In this document: positions 8,997-17,050 of the stretch, piece after piece | Layout of the letters: each line of letters begins with the position of its first letter | Position numbering within the stretch: the stretch's first letter is position 1 | Assembly: GCA_028709805.1 (NCBI GenBank) | Contig: JAQUTL010000010.1 | Span: forward strand, 17,284-81,283 | Source: Victivallaceae bacterium | GTDB taxonomy: Bacteria; Verrucomicrobiota; Lentisphaeria; Victivallales; Victivallaceae | Reading direction: 5' to 3' | DNA: 64,000 nucleotides | The notes under the pieces: generated by a model | Told to the model about the DNA's origin: nothing | The model's input: only the letters and a program-made list of their open reading frames with translations | Databases searched by the model: none | Position numbers and translations under genes: made by a program

Positions 8997-9461
8997 ATGG
9001 CGGATATCATCAGAAAGTTTCAGTATCATGGACATGACGCGCTTCTGCTTCCCGCCGAACGGGAGGCCTTTGTTACGCTGCAAACGTGGCTGTCCGGCAT
9101 TGCCGACGAGCTTGAGCTTCCGGAAAACACCAGAAAAAAGCTGCTGATCGCCGCCGACGAAATATTTACCAATATCGCCGCCTACGGCTATCCCGGCAGC
9201 GGCGGAACCGCCGAGGTTGAAGTGACATTTAACATTACACGGCAACTGCTGACCATGAAATTCATTGATGCCGGCATTGCCTACAATCCGCTGGAGAGTC
9301 CGCCGCCCGACCTCACCAAGCCGCTGACGGAGCGGAGTATCGGCGGACTGGGGATTTTCATGGTGAAAAAGCTGATGGACACCGTTGCATACAAGCGGGA
9401 AAATGACCGCAACATTCTTATCTTGGAGAAACATCTGCTGAACCGGGAGAAACAGAAATGA
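8997..9461 (+). CDS. RsbW-like serine kinase / anti-sigma factor (GHKL ATPase)
   Basis: The ATG at 8997 is chosen over the track start because the longer form overlaps the STAS gene and AAAAAGG precedes this ATG. The 154-residue protein has an N box (AADEIFTNIAAYGY), a G1 box (DAGIAYNPL) and a G2 box (GGLGIFMVKKLMD), which is the HATPase_c_2 pattern of SpoIIAB/RsbW kinases. It should phosphorylate the STAS protein upstream and sequester a target when the STAS protein is phosphorylated. Its stop overlaps the phosphatase start (ATGA), implying coupled translation. The target is not identifiable here. Confidence 0.9.
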   Translation: MADIIRKFQYHGHDALLLPAEREAFVTLQTWLSGIADELELPENTRKKLLIAADEIFTNIAAYGYPGSGGTAEVEVTFNITRQLLTMKFIDAGIAYNPLESPPPDLTKPLTERSIGGLGIFMVKKLMDTVAYKRENDRNILILEKHLLNREKQK

Positions 9462-11227
9462 AAAAACTGTTCCAACGCTGGCTTCTGCTGTTTGTCGGAG
9501 TCGCGTTTCTGGCCACGCTCGGCGTATCATACTATATCCATAACCGGCTGGCTCACGAGTCGGCTCTGGAGATACTCCACCTGAAGCTGGCGGATGCCGA
9601 ACGCCAGTTGACTCAGACGCGGGAGAACCTCAAGACCGTCCGCGCAATGAACAACACTGCGGCATTGGCGAAGGCCAGGGCTTTTGCCCGCATCGTCGCT
9701 TCCGATCCGGGTATTCTTGATAAGCAGGCCGAATTGGAAAAAGTATGCCGGGAACTGGATGTTGACGAACTGCATGTGTCGGACGAAAAAGGAATCCTCA
9801 TCGCCTCCATCCCGGAAAAATACCGCGGCTATGATATGGGCGCGGCCAAGCAGTCAAGCGAATTTCTCGGTGCGATCACCGATCCTGAGTTCTCGCTGGT
9901 GCAGGAACCCCGTCCCAACGGAATACTAAAGATTCTGTTCCAGTACGCCGGCGTCGCCCGTACCGACCGTCCGGGGCTGATTCAGATCGGCTACCGTCCG
10001 GAACGGCTGGAGCGGGCCATGAAAGTGGCGGATGTCAACGCCATCGCCGCGGCGTTCCGAATCGGCAACAACGGAATATTGCGTATTGAAAAAGCGTCCG
10101 GCGACCAAGACGGAGAAAAGATATACCGGGAAACCGTGAACGGCAGAAAAAGCATCTGTCTTTCGGTTCCTTTCGGAGACTCTCGGTTGATCGGCAGTCT
10201 GCCGGAGGAGGAGATGTACCTTTCGCGCAATTCGGTGATCCGGATTTTGATTATCGGCAATTTAGTGCTTTTCGGCGTCATCTTTCTTCTGGTCACACTG
10301 CTGCTGCAGAAAGTGGTCATCAAAGGCATTTATTCGGTTAACGACTCGCTGGAAAAAATCACCGACGGCAATCTCAACGAAAAGGTGGCGGTGGAAAACA
10401 CCCCGGAATTCAACGCCTTGTCCAACGGCATCAACATGACAGTGGAAGCGTTGAAAAGAGCCATTGAATCCGAGTCGAAACGCATTGACGCTGAACTTGA
10501 AATGGGAAGAACGATTCAAACCGGCGTTCTGCCGACGGATTTTCCGGACAACCAACAGTACCGGCTGTCCGCCGCAATGTACACGGCAAAAGAGGTCGGC
10601 GGCGACTTCTATGATTTCTTCATGATTGACAAGGACCGCCTCGCAATACTCATCGCCGACGTTTCCGGCAAAGGTATAACCGCCGCACTTTATATGATGA
10701 ACTCCAAGACGCTGCTGAAAGAGTTGATCCAGACCGGCAAAAGTCCGGCCGAGGCGTTCACGCAGGCCAACCTTGAGCTGTGCGGCAACAATCAGGCGCA
10801 TATGTTTCTCACCGCGTTTCTTGCCGTGCTGAATGTGCGCACCGGAGAACTTGAATGCGTCAACGCCGGCCACAATCCTCCGCTTTGGAAACATGCCGAC
10901 GGCGCATGGGAGTATCTTAAGATCAAACATTCCCTCGTACTGGGCGGATCGAAAAAAGCATGTTATCACGGAATTCCGGTTCAGCTGACGGTCGGAGACC
11001 GCCTTCTGCTCTACACCGACGGCGTCACCGAGGCGATGGGGCCGAACCGTGAACAGTACGGAGAAGAACGGCTGAGGACCTTTCTCAACGAATCAACGGC
11101 GGCGGGCGGCGAACTGCTGACCGCGTTGCGCAAAAACCTTGAGCGCTTTGCAAACGGAACCGCGCAAAGTGATGACATCACGCTGCTGACGCTGGATTTC
11201 CGCGAACGCCTGACCGAGGAGTCGTAA
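9458..11227 (+). CDS. Membrane sensor PP2C phosphatase (RsbU/SpoIIE type) with HAMP domain
   Basis: A 589-residue protein with an N-terminal membrane segment (about 8-27), an extracytoplasmic sensor region (28-258, Cache-like by layout only), a second membrane segment (about 259-285, VIRILIIGNLVLFG), a HAMP linker (about 286-340) and a C-terminal SpoIIE-type PP2C domain (350-589). Metal-site motifs are visible: GGDFYDFF, LIADVSGKG and LYTDGVTEA. It should dephosphorylate the STAS antagonist encoded two genes upstream in response to an external signal. Since the operon starts with periplasmic amino-acid binding domains, nutrient sensing is a reasonable inference. It is the last gene of the operon; a GGACGG/CCGTCC hairpin follows but lacks a T run. 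Confidence 0.92.
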   Translation: MKKLFQRWLLLFVGVAFLATLGVSYYIHNRLAHESALEILHLKLADAERQLTQTRENLKTVRAMNNTAALAKARAFARIVASDPGILDKQAELEKVCRELDVDELHVSDEKGILIASIPEKYRGYDMGAAKQSSEFLGAITDPEFSLVQEPRPNGILKILFQYAGVARTDRPGLIQIGYRPERLERAMKVADVNAIAAAFRIGNNGILRIEKASGDQDGEKIYRETVNGRKSICLSVPFGDSRLIGSLPEEEMYLSRNSVIRILIIGNLVLFGVIFLLVTLLLQKVVIKGIYSVNDSLEKITDGNLNEKVAVENTPEFNALSNGINMTVEALKRAIESESKRIDAELEMGRTIQTGVLPTDFPDNQQYRLSAAMYTAKEVGGDFYDFFMIDKDRLAILIADVSGKGITAALYMMNSKTLLKELIQTGKSPAEAFTQANLELCGNNQAHMFLTAFLAVLNVRTGELECVNAGHNPPLWKHADGAWEYLKIKHSLVLGGSKKACYHGIPVQLTVGDRLLLYTDGVTEAMGPNREQYGEERLRTFLNESTAAGGELLTALRKNLERFANGTAQSDDITLLTLDFRERLTEES

Positions 11228-11560
11228 GATAAATCCCCGGCGCAGGACGGCGGTTTCCGTCCCGGTATATTGCATAAAAAAGCTTAATGTTTTGAGCAGA
11301 GTTTTTGAGGATTGGTGTGTTGCAAATGCGCAGTCGCCCCCAACCCGGTTGTCAACGGGCGCTCCGCTCAAGGCGCGAACAGTTTCATGCAATATGCGAA
11401 GGAGGAAATGCCGGCGGCGCGGATATAACGCGTTTTTCGGAAATGACTGATTACGGATGAAGGAAAACACATGTTTTCCGCCGGAAAATAAAAAAATCAA
11501 CCGCGTTGCAAGTTGATTAAAGTCATCCGCCGCCCCGAATTGGCAGCTGAATTGAGAAGC
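11228..11560. other. Intergenic stretch, no gene recognised
   Basis: About 330 bases between the phosphatase gene and the direct repeats. The minus-strand ORF at 11093-11500 is largely antisense to the phosphatase and has no recognisable domain. Nothing else is visible. Confidence 0.5.
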
Positions 11561-11656
11561 GCGTATCCGATTTATGCCGTGCCGTTCTCATCAGATCACC
11601 GGCTATTATGTTGACGCGATCACCGCGTATCCGATTTATGCCGTGCCGTTCTCATG
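11561..11656. repeat. Two perfect 32-bp direct repeats separated by 32 bp
   Basis: The 32-base sequence starting CGCGTATCCGATTTATGC and ending GTTCTCAT occurs at 11561-11592 and 11625-11656 without mismatch, separated by exactly 32 bases. The pair ends 14 bases from the CCA end of tRNA-Glu. The geometry resembles a minimal repeat-spacer-repeat unit, but there are only two copies, no cas genes and no strong palindrome. A short tandem duplication or an integration remnant next to a tRNA gene is equally possible. Confidence 0.8.
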
Positions 11657-11670
11657 GTTCCCCATGGAAT

Positions 11671-11746
11671 TGGCATCCCCACGGGGATTCGAACCCCGGT
11701 TGCCGGGATGAAAACCCGGTGTCCTAGGCCTCTAGACGATAGGGAC
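11671..11746 (-). tRNA. tRNA-Glu (UUC), CCA encoded
   Basis: The reverse strand reads GTCCCTA TC GTCTAGAGGCCTAGGAC ACCGGG TTTTCAT CCCGG, then CGGGG TTCGAAT CCCCG and TGGGGAT G CCA. The anticodon TTC and the GTCTAGAGGCC D arm are typical of tRNA-Glu. The acceptor pairs are complete, with G-U at 1:72 and 6:67. It has its own promoter. Confidence 0.95.
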
Positions 11747-11765
11747 CAGCATCAACCGTGCCTTT

Positions 11766-11793
11766 AATATAGACCGCATGAGACAAAAGTCAA
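11766..11793 (-). promoter_or_regulatory. Sigma70 promoter of tRNA-Glu
   Basis: On the minus strand TTGACT and TATATT are separated by 16 bases, and the -10 box ends about 20 bases before the tRNA. This is a near-consensus match. Confidence 0.65.
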
Positions 11794-11822
11794 CCCGGAA
11801 GCGTAAAAAAAAAGTTTTTTTG

Positions 11823-12632
11823 TCAGCGCTGCGTCCAAGTCCCGGACATCCAGGTAAAGTAATCGCGCACAAACTGCACCTGCTCACGATGGCTGTCACG
11901 ATCGAACCAGCCGTTTGACAGCACGCAAACTCCGTCGATATGTCCGGGGCGCAGTTCCTCCGCGACCCGTCGGCATTGGAGTTTCAGCAACTCAAGCGAC
12001 ATCGGTGTAAAATCGGTGGCGTCAATGCCGTAGTGATGAAGGAATATTCCCTGCACGATCGGCTTGTTGTACTTTGTCTGAAGCTCGGCCACCACATCGC
12101 TGTAATGCGCCGCCCAAAAATCTTCAGTGGATATCCAGCACCAGAAACTGAGCACGTCGAAGCCGTCGAGATACGGCAGGAGTTCGTCCATATTTTCCCG
12201 GGTGTAGCGGACAACATAAAGTTTAAGATCGGGGTTGTGGCTGCGAAGCGCCGCGCGGATTTCCCGGAGTTCCTCCGGCTTCATCCCGGCGCTCGGCCCG
12301 CGGTAATAATTGCCGCGGTAGTCGAGAAAGTCGTCGATCAACGCGCCGGCGATGTTCGGATGCGTCAGCGAAAAACGGCTGATCGCCTCTGCCGACCCGC
12401 GGTAGTCGCTGTGCTGCAGCGCGCAGACAACCGTTTTACCGGCCAGCGGCGCGAATATCCGCTCGTTCAGCGACGCCGCGGCATTGTCCGACGTGTTCGT
12501 CATCACCACATTGTCCGCTCCGATGTAATCCGCCGCGGTTTCCAAACTGCAGTAGTGCTGCCCCGGAACAAAGGGGACTGCCCCCGGAATTTCGTCCAAA
12601 ACACATCCCCAGACCCATAATTTGTTGTGCAT
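11823..12632 (-). CDS. TIM-barrel-like protein of unknown function
   Basis: 269 residues starting MHNKLWVWGCVLDE, without a signal peptide. Strand-like segments such as IAGALIDDFLDYRG, LKLYVVRYT, GFDVLSFWCW and PIVQGIFLHHYG suggest a (beta/alpha)8 barrel with an acidic DDF motif, as seen in glycosidase-like proteins common in Lentisphaerota genomes. A glycoside-hydrolase-like or sugar-binding role is possible, but I recognise no specific family and no catalytic pair can be assigned. It lies 63 bases after ruvA on the same strand and may be the last gene of that long operon. An A7-C-T9 tract follows the stop but there is no GC-rich stem. Confidence 0.7.
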   Translation of the reverse strand: MHNKLWVWGCVLDEIPGAVPFVPGQHYCSLETAADYIGADNVVMTNTSDNAAASLNERIFAPLAGKTVVCALQHSDYRGSAEAISRFSLTHPNIAGALIDDFLDYRGNYYRGPSAGMKPEELREIRAALRSHNPDLKLYVVRYTRENMDELLPYLDGFDVLSFWCWISTEDFWAAHYSDVVAELQTKYNKPIVQGIFLHHYGIDATDFTPMSLELLKLQCRRVAEELRPGHIDGVCVLSNGWFDRDSHREQVQFVRDYFTWMSGTWTQR

Positions 12633-12695
12633 TGATGTTTGCCCTTTATAATATTTGAACGATGACTTGCCGCGACCGGCAACGACTGTGGTGAA

Positions 12696-13316
12696 CTATT
12701 GCTTCCGGTTGATATATTGAAGCGCCAGACGCAGCAAATTGCCGGAATTGCGCTCTTTTTCCGGGATATCAGCCTCCACTTTGCGCAGTGCGTCCAGTGC
12801 AACGTCATGTTTGACGCCGAGTTGCTCAAGCGCCAGCGCCGCATCGTTCACCGCTTCACTGTCCGGCGTATCCGGCGCCGGCGCGGCGCCGGCGGTGCTG
12901 CCGAGCCATTCTGCGGAAAGCAGTTTGTCGCGCAGTTCCACCACCAGACGCTCGGCCGTGCGTTTTCCGATTCCCGGTATCTTGCTCAGAACCGCCAGAT
13001 CGCGGTTTATCACCGCGCCGCGGAAGCCCGTCACCGGCAGACCGGACAGCACGCTCAACGCCAGTTTTCCGCCGATCCCCGATACGGTCAGCAACAGCTC
13101 GAACAGCGATTTTTCCAGCAGCGAAGCGAATCCGTAAAGAATGATCGCATCCTCTCGAACCTGAGTGCACACATACAACTCCGCCCCGTCGCCGACTTCG
13201 CCCATCCGCTCCGAGGTGCTGACCGGTATCTGAAGTTCATAGCCGACGCCGCCGGTGTCGATAACCGTCCGGTTGAAGCTTTTCTCCCAGATTCTGCCGC
13301 GCAGTCTGGCGATCAT
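12696..13316 (-). CDS. ruvA: Holliday junction branch migration protein RuvA
   Basis: 206 residues with the normal RuvA layout: an N-terminal OB domain (MIARLRGRIWEK, VGYELQIPVST, EDAIILYGF), a central tandem HhH region (LLTVSGIGGKLALSVLSG and LSKIPGIGKRTAERLVVELRDKL), and a C-terminal domain III after an Ala/Pro-rich linker. RuvA tetramers bind four-way junctions and load RuvB helicase. The start overlaps the nadC stop by four bases, so expression is coupled to the cofactor-biosynthesis operon. ruvB and ruvC are not adjacent, unlike in many bacteria. Confidence 0.97.
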   Translation of the reverse strand: MIARLRGRIWEKSFNRTVIDTGGVGYELQIPVSTSERMGEVGDGAELYVCTQVREDAIILYGFASLLEKSLFELLLTVSGIGGKLALSVLSGLPVTGFRGAVINRDLAVLSKIPGIGKRTAERLVVELRDKLLSAEWLGSTAGAAPAPDTPDSEAVNDAALALEQLGVKHDVALDALRKVEADIPEKERNSGNLLRLALQYINRKQ

Positions 13317-14188
13317 GCCTCCTCCAGTTCAATATCCATTGAGATGTCGGACGATTTGACCGAGTGGGTCAGAGCGCCGGATGAAATATAGTCGACACCG
13401 AGTTCCCCGATGCTCCGCAGCCGCGCCAGCGTGATGCCGCCCGACGCTTCAAGTTTGGCCGCGCCGTTGTTGAGCCTGACGGCTTCGGCCATGGTCGCAT
13501 TGTCCATATTGTCCAGCAAAATATAGTCAGCTCCGGCGGCGACGGCCTCGCGCAGCTCGTCCAGATTGTCAACCTCAACCTCCACCTCAAGCTGCGGATA
13601 ACTCTCTCTGGCCCGCTTCACGCTGCGGCCGATGCCGCCGGGCCCCTCCATTCCCGCCAGCTCGCGGTGGTTGTCCTTGATCATTATCCGGTCGTACAAC
13701 CCGATGCGGTGGTTGGAGGCTCCGCCGACCGCCACCGCGTATTTTTCCAGATTGCGGAATCCCGGCGTTGTTTTCCGGGTGTCGAGAATTTTCGCGTTGG
13801 TGCCGGTCAGCTCCATGGCGTAACGCCGCGACACCGTGGCCACACCGCAAAGCCGCTGAAGAAAATTCAGCGCGGTGCGCTCGCCGGTCAACAGCGCTTT
13901 CGCCGGGCCGTTGATCCGGGCCAGCAGCGTCCCCTTTGAACAGACGGTCCCCTCTTCGACCAGAGGCGTAAACTTTATGCTGCGGTCCACCTTGGCAAAA
14001 ACGCGCGCCGCCACCGGCAGCCCGGCGCAGACGCACTCCTCCTTGGCCAGCAGCACCGCTTTGGCCGCCAGCCCGGCCGGGATGACCGCCTGCGTGGTCG
14101 CGTCGCCCAGGTCTCCGAGGTCTTCGCTCAACGCCAGCGCGATCAGCGCATCAAGCTGTTCAAAATCTATTTCGGGTATTTTACTCAT
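13313..14188 (-). CDS. nadC: Nicotinate-nucleotide pyrophosphorylase (quinolinate phosphoribosyltransferase)
   Basis: The ORF-track start at 14257 lies within the upstream gene; ATG 14188 has AAGGAG six bases before it and gives 291 residues, the usual NadC length. Typical motifs are LSEDLGDLGDATTQAVIP, TGERTALNFLQRLCGVAT, LDTRKTTPGFRNLEKYAV, GGASNHRIGLYDRIMIKDNH, EVEVDNLDEL and LDNM. It converts quinolinate and PRPP to nicotinate mononucleotide, the third step of de novo NAD synthesis, in the cytosol. nadA and nadB are not in the window. It is preceded by the TIGR04073-type gene and overlaps ruvA. Confidence 0.97.
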   Translation of the reverse strand: MSKIPEIDFEQLDALIALALSEDLGDLGDATTQAVIPAGLAAKAVLLAKEECVCAGLPVAARVFAKVDRSIKFTPLVEEGTVCSKGTLLARINGPAKALLTGERTALNFLQRLCGVATVSRRYAMELTGTNAKILDTRKTTPGFRNLEKYAVAVGGASNHRIGLYDRIMIKDNHRELAGMEGPGGIGRSVKRARESYPQLEVEVEVDNLDELREAVAAGADYILLDNMDNATMAEAVRLNNGAAKLEASGGITLARLRSIGELGVDYISSGALTHSVKSSDISMDIELEEA

Positions 14189-14190
14189 TC

Positions 14191-14574
14191 TTATTTCTCC
14201 TTGGGCAGCCATTCGGAGTCCCAGACAAAGTCCTGAAATGTTGTTTTGTTGAACCATGCGCCGCGATCAAAGCCGACGAAAAGCACGTCGGTAACCCCGG
14301 AAAGCGCACGAACCCCGGTGAGTCCGGCCCCCTCCACCGCGCCGCCGACAAATCCCCAGAACGGTATCTCGCTGTTCCGGTAGACCATCCCGCGCGGAAC
14401 CTCAAGGAAACAGGTGAAGATATTGACAAATCCGCGACCGATGTTGTAAAAATTTCCGTTTTCAACCGGCTCCGTTGCCGCCGCCGGCTCTCCGGTCTGC
14501 GATGCGGAATCGCCCTCCTGCGCCGCAAGCGCAATGGCGGCGAACAGAGCCAGTCCGGTCAAAACTCTACGCAT
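14191..14574 (-). CDS. TIGR04073-type small exported protein
   Basis: ATG 14574 (GGGGGGCTGAAAATG) is preferred over the track start, because the protein then begins with a signal peptide (MRRVLTGLALFAAIALAAQ). It has 127 residues. After a low-complexity linker, the core FYNIGRGFVNIFTCFLEVPRGM...GGAVEGAGLTGVRALSGVTDV resembles the exosortase-associated TIGR04073 family (RG.aNv.tg.lEiP pattern), found in PVC and related bacteria. Function is unknown; export to the periplasm or outer surface is inferred. It overlaps the trpF-like gene by 8 bases and is followed after two bases by nadC. No exosortase is visible here. Confidence 0.7.
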   Translation of the reverse strand: MRRVLTGLALFAAIALAAQEGDSASQTGEPAAATEPVENGNFYNIGRGFVNIFTCFLEVPRGMVYRNSEIPFWGFVGGAVEGAGLTGVRALSGVTDVLFVGFDRGAWFNKTTFQDFVWDSEWLPKEK

Positions 14575-15256
14575 TTTCAGCCCCCTGATGATTGATATTG
14601 AAAAAACTCTTTTTGCATTCCCAGACAAATCCGGACGATTCGACGCCATCCAGCACTCCATCGCGGTTTTTCAGTTTGGTGCAGGCGTCCACGGCATAGG
14701 GACGCACAGCGGCGACGGCCTCGGCCACATTGTTCGCGTCGAGTCTGCCGCTGAGGATCACCGGCAGCGCCGCGCGCTTCACATACTCGGCCCCGGCGCC
14801 CCAGGCGTAACACTTGTTCGGAGAGTCCACCCCCACCAGATTGGGCGCCAGATTGTAACAGTCCAGATTGATCGCGTCGATCAACGGCAAAAGTTCGGCC
14901 ATCTTCATTTCATTGATCTGCTCGTGAACATACTCGGTGTAAATGATCTTTCCGGCGGCCGGCAGCCGGTCGCGCAGTTTGGCCACTTCGTCCACCTGAC
15001 AGTTGGTGAGTTGAACCGCATATATCTCCGCATGGTCGAGCAGTTCAAATATTGCTTCGGCCGTGTTGAGGTGGGTCACCAGCACCGGCGTCACAAAAAC
15101 CGGCAGATTTTCCGCCAGCCGCCGCGCAGTGCTCGGCAGTATGAAGCTCTGCGAGGCGTAAACCTGCCCCACCTGAAAACCGACCGCGTCGGCGCCGGAC
15201 TTCACCGCGGTCTCCAGCTCCGTCTCGTTTTGAATACCGCAAATCTTGACCCGCAT
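14567..15256 (-). CDS. Phosphoribosylanthranilate isomerase-like protein (TrpF fold)
   Basis: ATG 15256 gives MRVKICGIQNETELETAVKSGADAVGF, the canonical TrpF opening with the catalytic Cys of KICG; 229 residues. Barrel features include VTPVLVTHLNT, AVQLTN, an Asp in DAINLDCY that could be the catalytic acid, and PVILSGRLDANNV (usually LAGGL.P.NV). The usual C-terminal phosphate-binding DVSSGVE is replaced by VDACTKLKNRDGVLD. No other tryptophan gene is nearby; neighbours make CoA and NAD precursors. It is either a diverged TrpF or a related isomerase with another phosphosugar substrate. Confidence 0.75.
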   Translation of the reverse strand: MRVKICGIQNETELETAVKSGADAVGFQVGQVYASQSFILPSTARRLAENLPVFVTPVLVTHLNTAEAIFELLDHAEIYAVQLTNCQVDEVAKLRDRLPAAGKIIYTEYVHEQINEMKMAELLPLIDAINLDCYNLAPNLVGVDSPNKCYAWGAGAEYVKRAALPVILSGRLDANNVAEAVAAVRPYAVDACTKLKNRDGVLDGVESSGFVWECKKSFFNINHQGAENA

Positions 15257-15257
15257 G

Positions 15258-15953
15258 TTATCCGTTCTCCCAGCATTTGACGATGCCGCGCAGTGTGAAC
15301 AGCGGCCCGCCGTCAATTAAATTTTCAATATGACGCATAAAAAGTCCGGCGTCGCCGCCGGTGGCGGTCACCTTCAAGTCAGAACCCAGCTGACGCCGCG
15401 CCGTCCCGATCACCGCCGCCGCGCCGCCGATGGCGCCGCGGTCAACGCCAAGCCGGATTGCCGAGTCGGTGTCGGTTCCTACCTTGTCCGGCGGCTCCTC
15501 GCTCCACTCCGCCACCGGCAGCTGGGCCGTGCCCTGCGCCAGTATCCGGCGCAGCAGCGCCCGGCCGGGCATAATGGCGCCGCCGATGAAACGGCCGTCC
15601 GCATCCAGCGCCTCAAGGGTTATCGCGGTTCCGAAATCCATGACCGCCGCCGGAAACTCCCTCCGCGACCTCAATTCTACCGCGTTGGCCAGCCGGTCGG
15701 CTCCAACCGTCGTCCGGTCAACCGCCGAAAGATCAAGCTTGGCGCAGTGCTCCGCATCAACCAGAAACGCGCCGCGCCTCCCGAGTTCGCGCCCGACTTC
15801 AGGTACCACACAGGCGGCAGCCAGCTCTCCGCTCAACTCCGACAATGAAAAATCAGCGGTAGGTTCAATGCGCACCCCGCTGAATTCTCCGGTTTCCGGA
15901 TCGTATGCGGCAATCTGCGTATGCGTATTGCCGACGTTGAGGACGGTTATCAT
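15258..15953 (-). CDS. coaX: Type III pantothenate kinase
   Basis: 231 residues with CoaX motifs: [10 protein letters not shown] at the N-terminus, [32 protein letters not shown] and ATGGDAG. Type III kinases phosphorylate pantothenate in the first step of CoA synthesis, use a monovalent cation and do not respond to CoA feedback. The first motif is normally D-x-G-N-T, in which the Asp helps bind metal and ATP; here it is Asn (residue 6). The later Asp of DFGT is present. Activity may therefore be altered. The start overlaps the manC stop (ATGA). coaE lies about 9 kb away on the other strand. Confidence 0.9.
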   Translation of the reverse strand: MITVLNVGNTHTQIAAYDPETGEFSGVRIEPTADFSLSELSGELAAACVVPEVGRELGRRGAFLVDAEHCAKLDLSAVDRTTVGADRLANAVELRSRREFPAAVMDFGTAITLEALDADGRFIGGAIMPGRALLRRILAQGTAQLPVAEWSEEPPDKVGTDTDSAIRLGVDRGAIGGAAAVIGTARRQLGSDLKVTATGGDAGLFMRHIENLIDGGPLFTLRGIVKCWENG

Positions 15954-17047
15954 AAAAATTTACGCAACTCCGGCTTTTCGCTGAGTTTGCGCACCAGCTC
16001 CTTTACCCGCTGCGCCGACCCGGACGGACAAACCAGCGTCGCGTCATCCGTATGAACAATGATCAGATCGTCCACATCGATGGTGGCCACCAGATGTCCC
16101 GGCGTTGTCACAACGCTGCAGTTGTGCGAATCAATCTGCGTATACAGCCCCTGGGCGACATTGTTGTTCTCCCCGGCCCGCAGCTGATTGCGGATGGAAA
16201 GCCAGCTTCCGACATCCAGCCAGTCGAAATCGACGTCGCCAACCAGCAGTTCGCCGGACTTCTCCATCAGCGCATAGTCGATCGAAATAGCGTTCTGCCC
16301 GGCGCAGTCCTCGGCCATAACCCGGTCAATCCGATGCTCCTTTTCTCCGGTCTTGGCCGCGCCGGCCAGCATATTGAGCGCCGGAGCATGCAGTTTGAGT
16401 TCGTTCATCAACGCATCGGTCCGCCATACAAACAGTCCGCTGTTCCATCGCCGCCCCTCGGCCACATATTGCGCCGCGGTCGCCGCGTCGGGTTTCTCGG
16501 AAAAAGCGCGCACCGCTCTGAATTTCGTGCCGTTGCTGCCTGTGCATATTTCTTCGCCGGGAAGTATATACCCGAATCCGGTGGTGGCAAACGCCGGACG
16601 AATACCCAGAGTCACCAGTTTACCGGTGTTCTCCGCCGCCTCGATCGCATCCGTCACCGAATGCCTGAACCCGCCGATGTCCCGAATCACATGATCCGCC
16701 GGCGACACCACCATCACTGCCGGTTTGTCGGCGGCGCGCTGCCTGATCACTCCGGCGGCCAGCGCCACGCAGCAGCCGGTGTCGCGGCCGAAAATTTCGC
16801 CAAGAATGTTTTCCGGCGGCAGTTTGGTCAGCAGACGCCGCATCGGATCGACGTAGTCCTGATTGGCAATCACCAGTATATGACGGGGATCGACGACGGT
16901 CAGCAGCCGTTCCGCCGCCTGTTCGATCATCGTCAGATTCCCCATGAGCCGAAGCAGCTGCTTCGGCTTGCTGGCGCGGCTCTGCGGCCAGAACCGCTCG
17001 CCGCGCCCCCCGGCCATAATGACCGCGTAAACCGGAAGTTGTGCCAT
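15950..17047 (-). CDS. manC: Mannose-1-phosphate guanylyltransferase
   Basis: 365 residues. The nucleotidyltransferase signature [25 protein letters not shown] lies at the N-terminus, followed by [58 protein letters not shown] and FDWLDVGSW. It makes GDP-mannose from mannose-1-phosphate and GTP for surface polysaccharides or glycoproteins. There is no C-terminal isomerase domain, so it is the short, monofunctional form. It follows pilC after three bases and overlaps coaX. Link to the pilus genes, for example pilin glycosylation, is possible but unproven. Confidence 0.93.
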   Translation of the reverse strand: MAQLPVYAVIMAGGRGERFWPQSRASKPKQLLRLMGNLTMIEQAAERLLTVVDPRHILVIANQDYVDPMRRLLTKLPPENILGEIFGRDTGCCVALAAGVIRQRAADKPAVMVVSPADHVIRDIGGFRHSVTDAIEAAENTGKLVTLGIRPAFATTGFGYILPGEEICTGSNGTKFRAVRAFSEKPDAATAAQYVAEGRRWNSGLFVWRTDALMNELKLHAPALNMLAGAAKTGEKEHRIDRVMAEDCAGQNAISIDYALMEKSGELLVGDVDFDWLDVGSWLSIRNQLRAGENNNVAQGLYTQIDSHNCSVVTTPGHLVATIDVDDLIIVHTDDATLVCPSGSAQRVKELVRKLSEKPELRKFL

Positions 17048-17050
17048 GGT

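Noticed and set aside
11561-11656. CRISPR array
   Set aside because: Only two repeats and one spacer, no cas genes, no repeat palindrome; kept as a direct repeat only.
11748-11822. Intrinsic terminator at A7-C-T9 after the barrel gene
   Set aside because: There is a T run, but no GC-rich stem before it, so it is not supported as a terminator.
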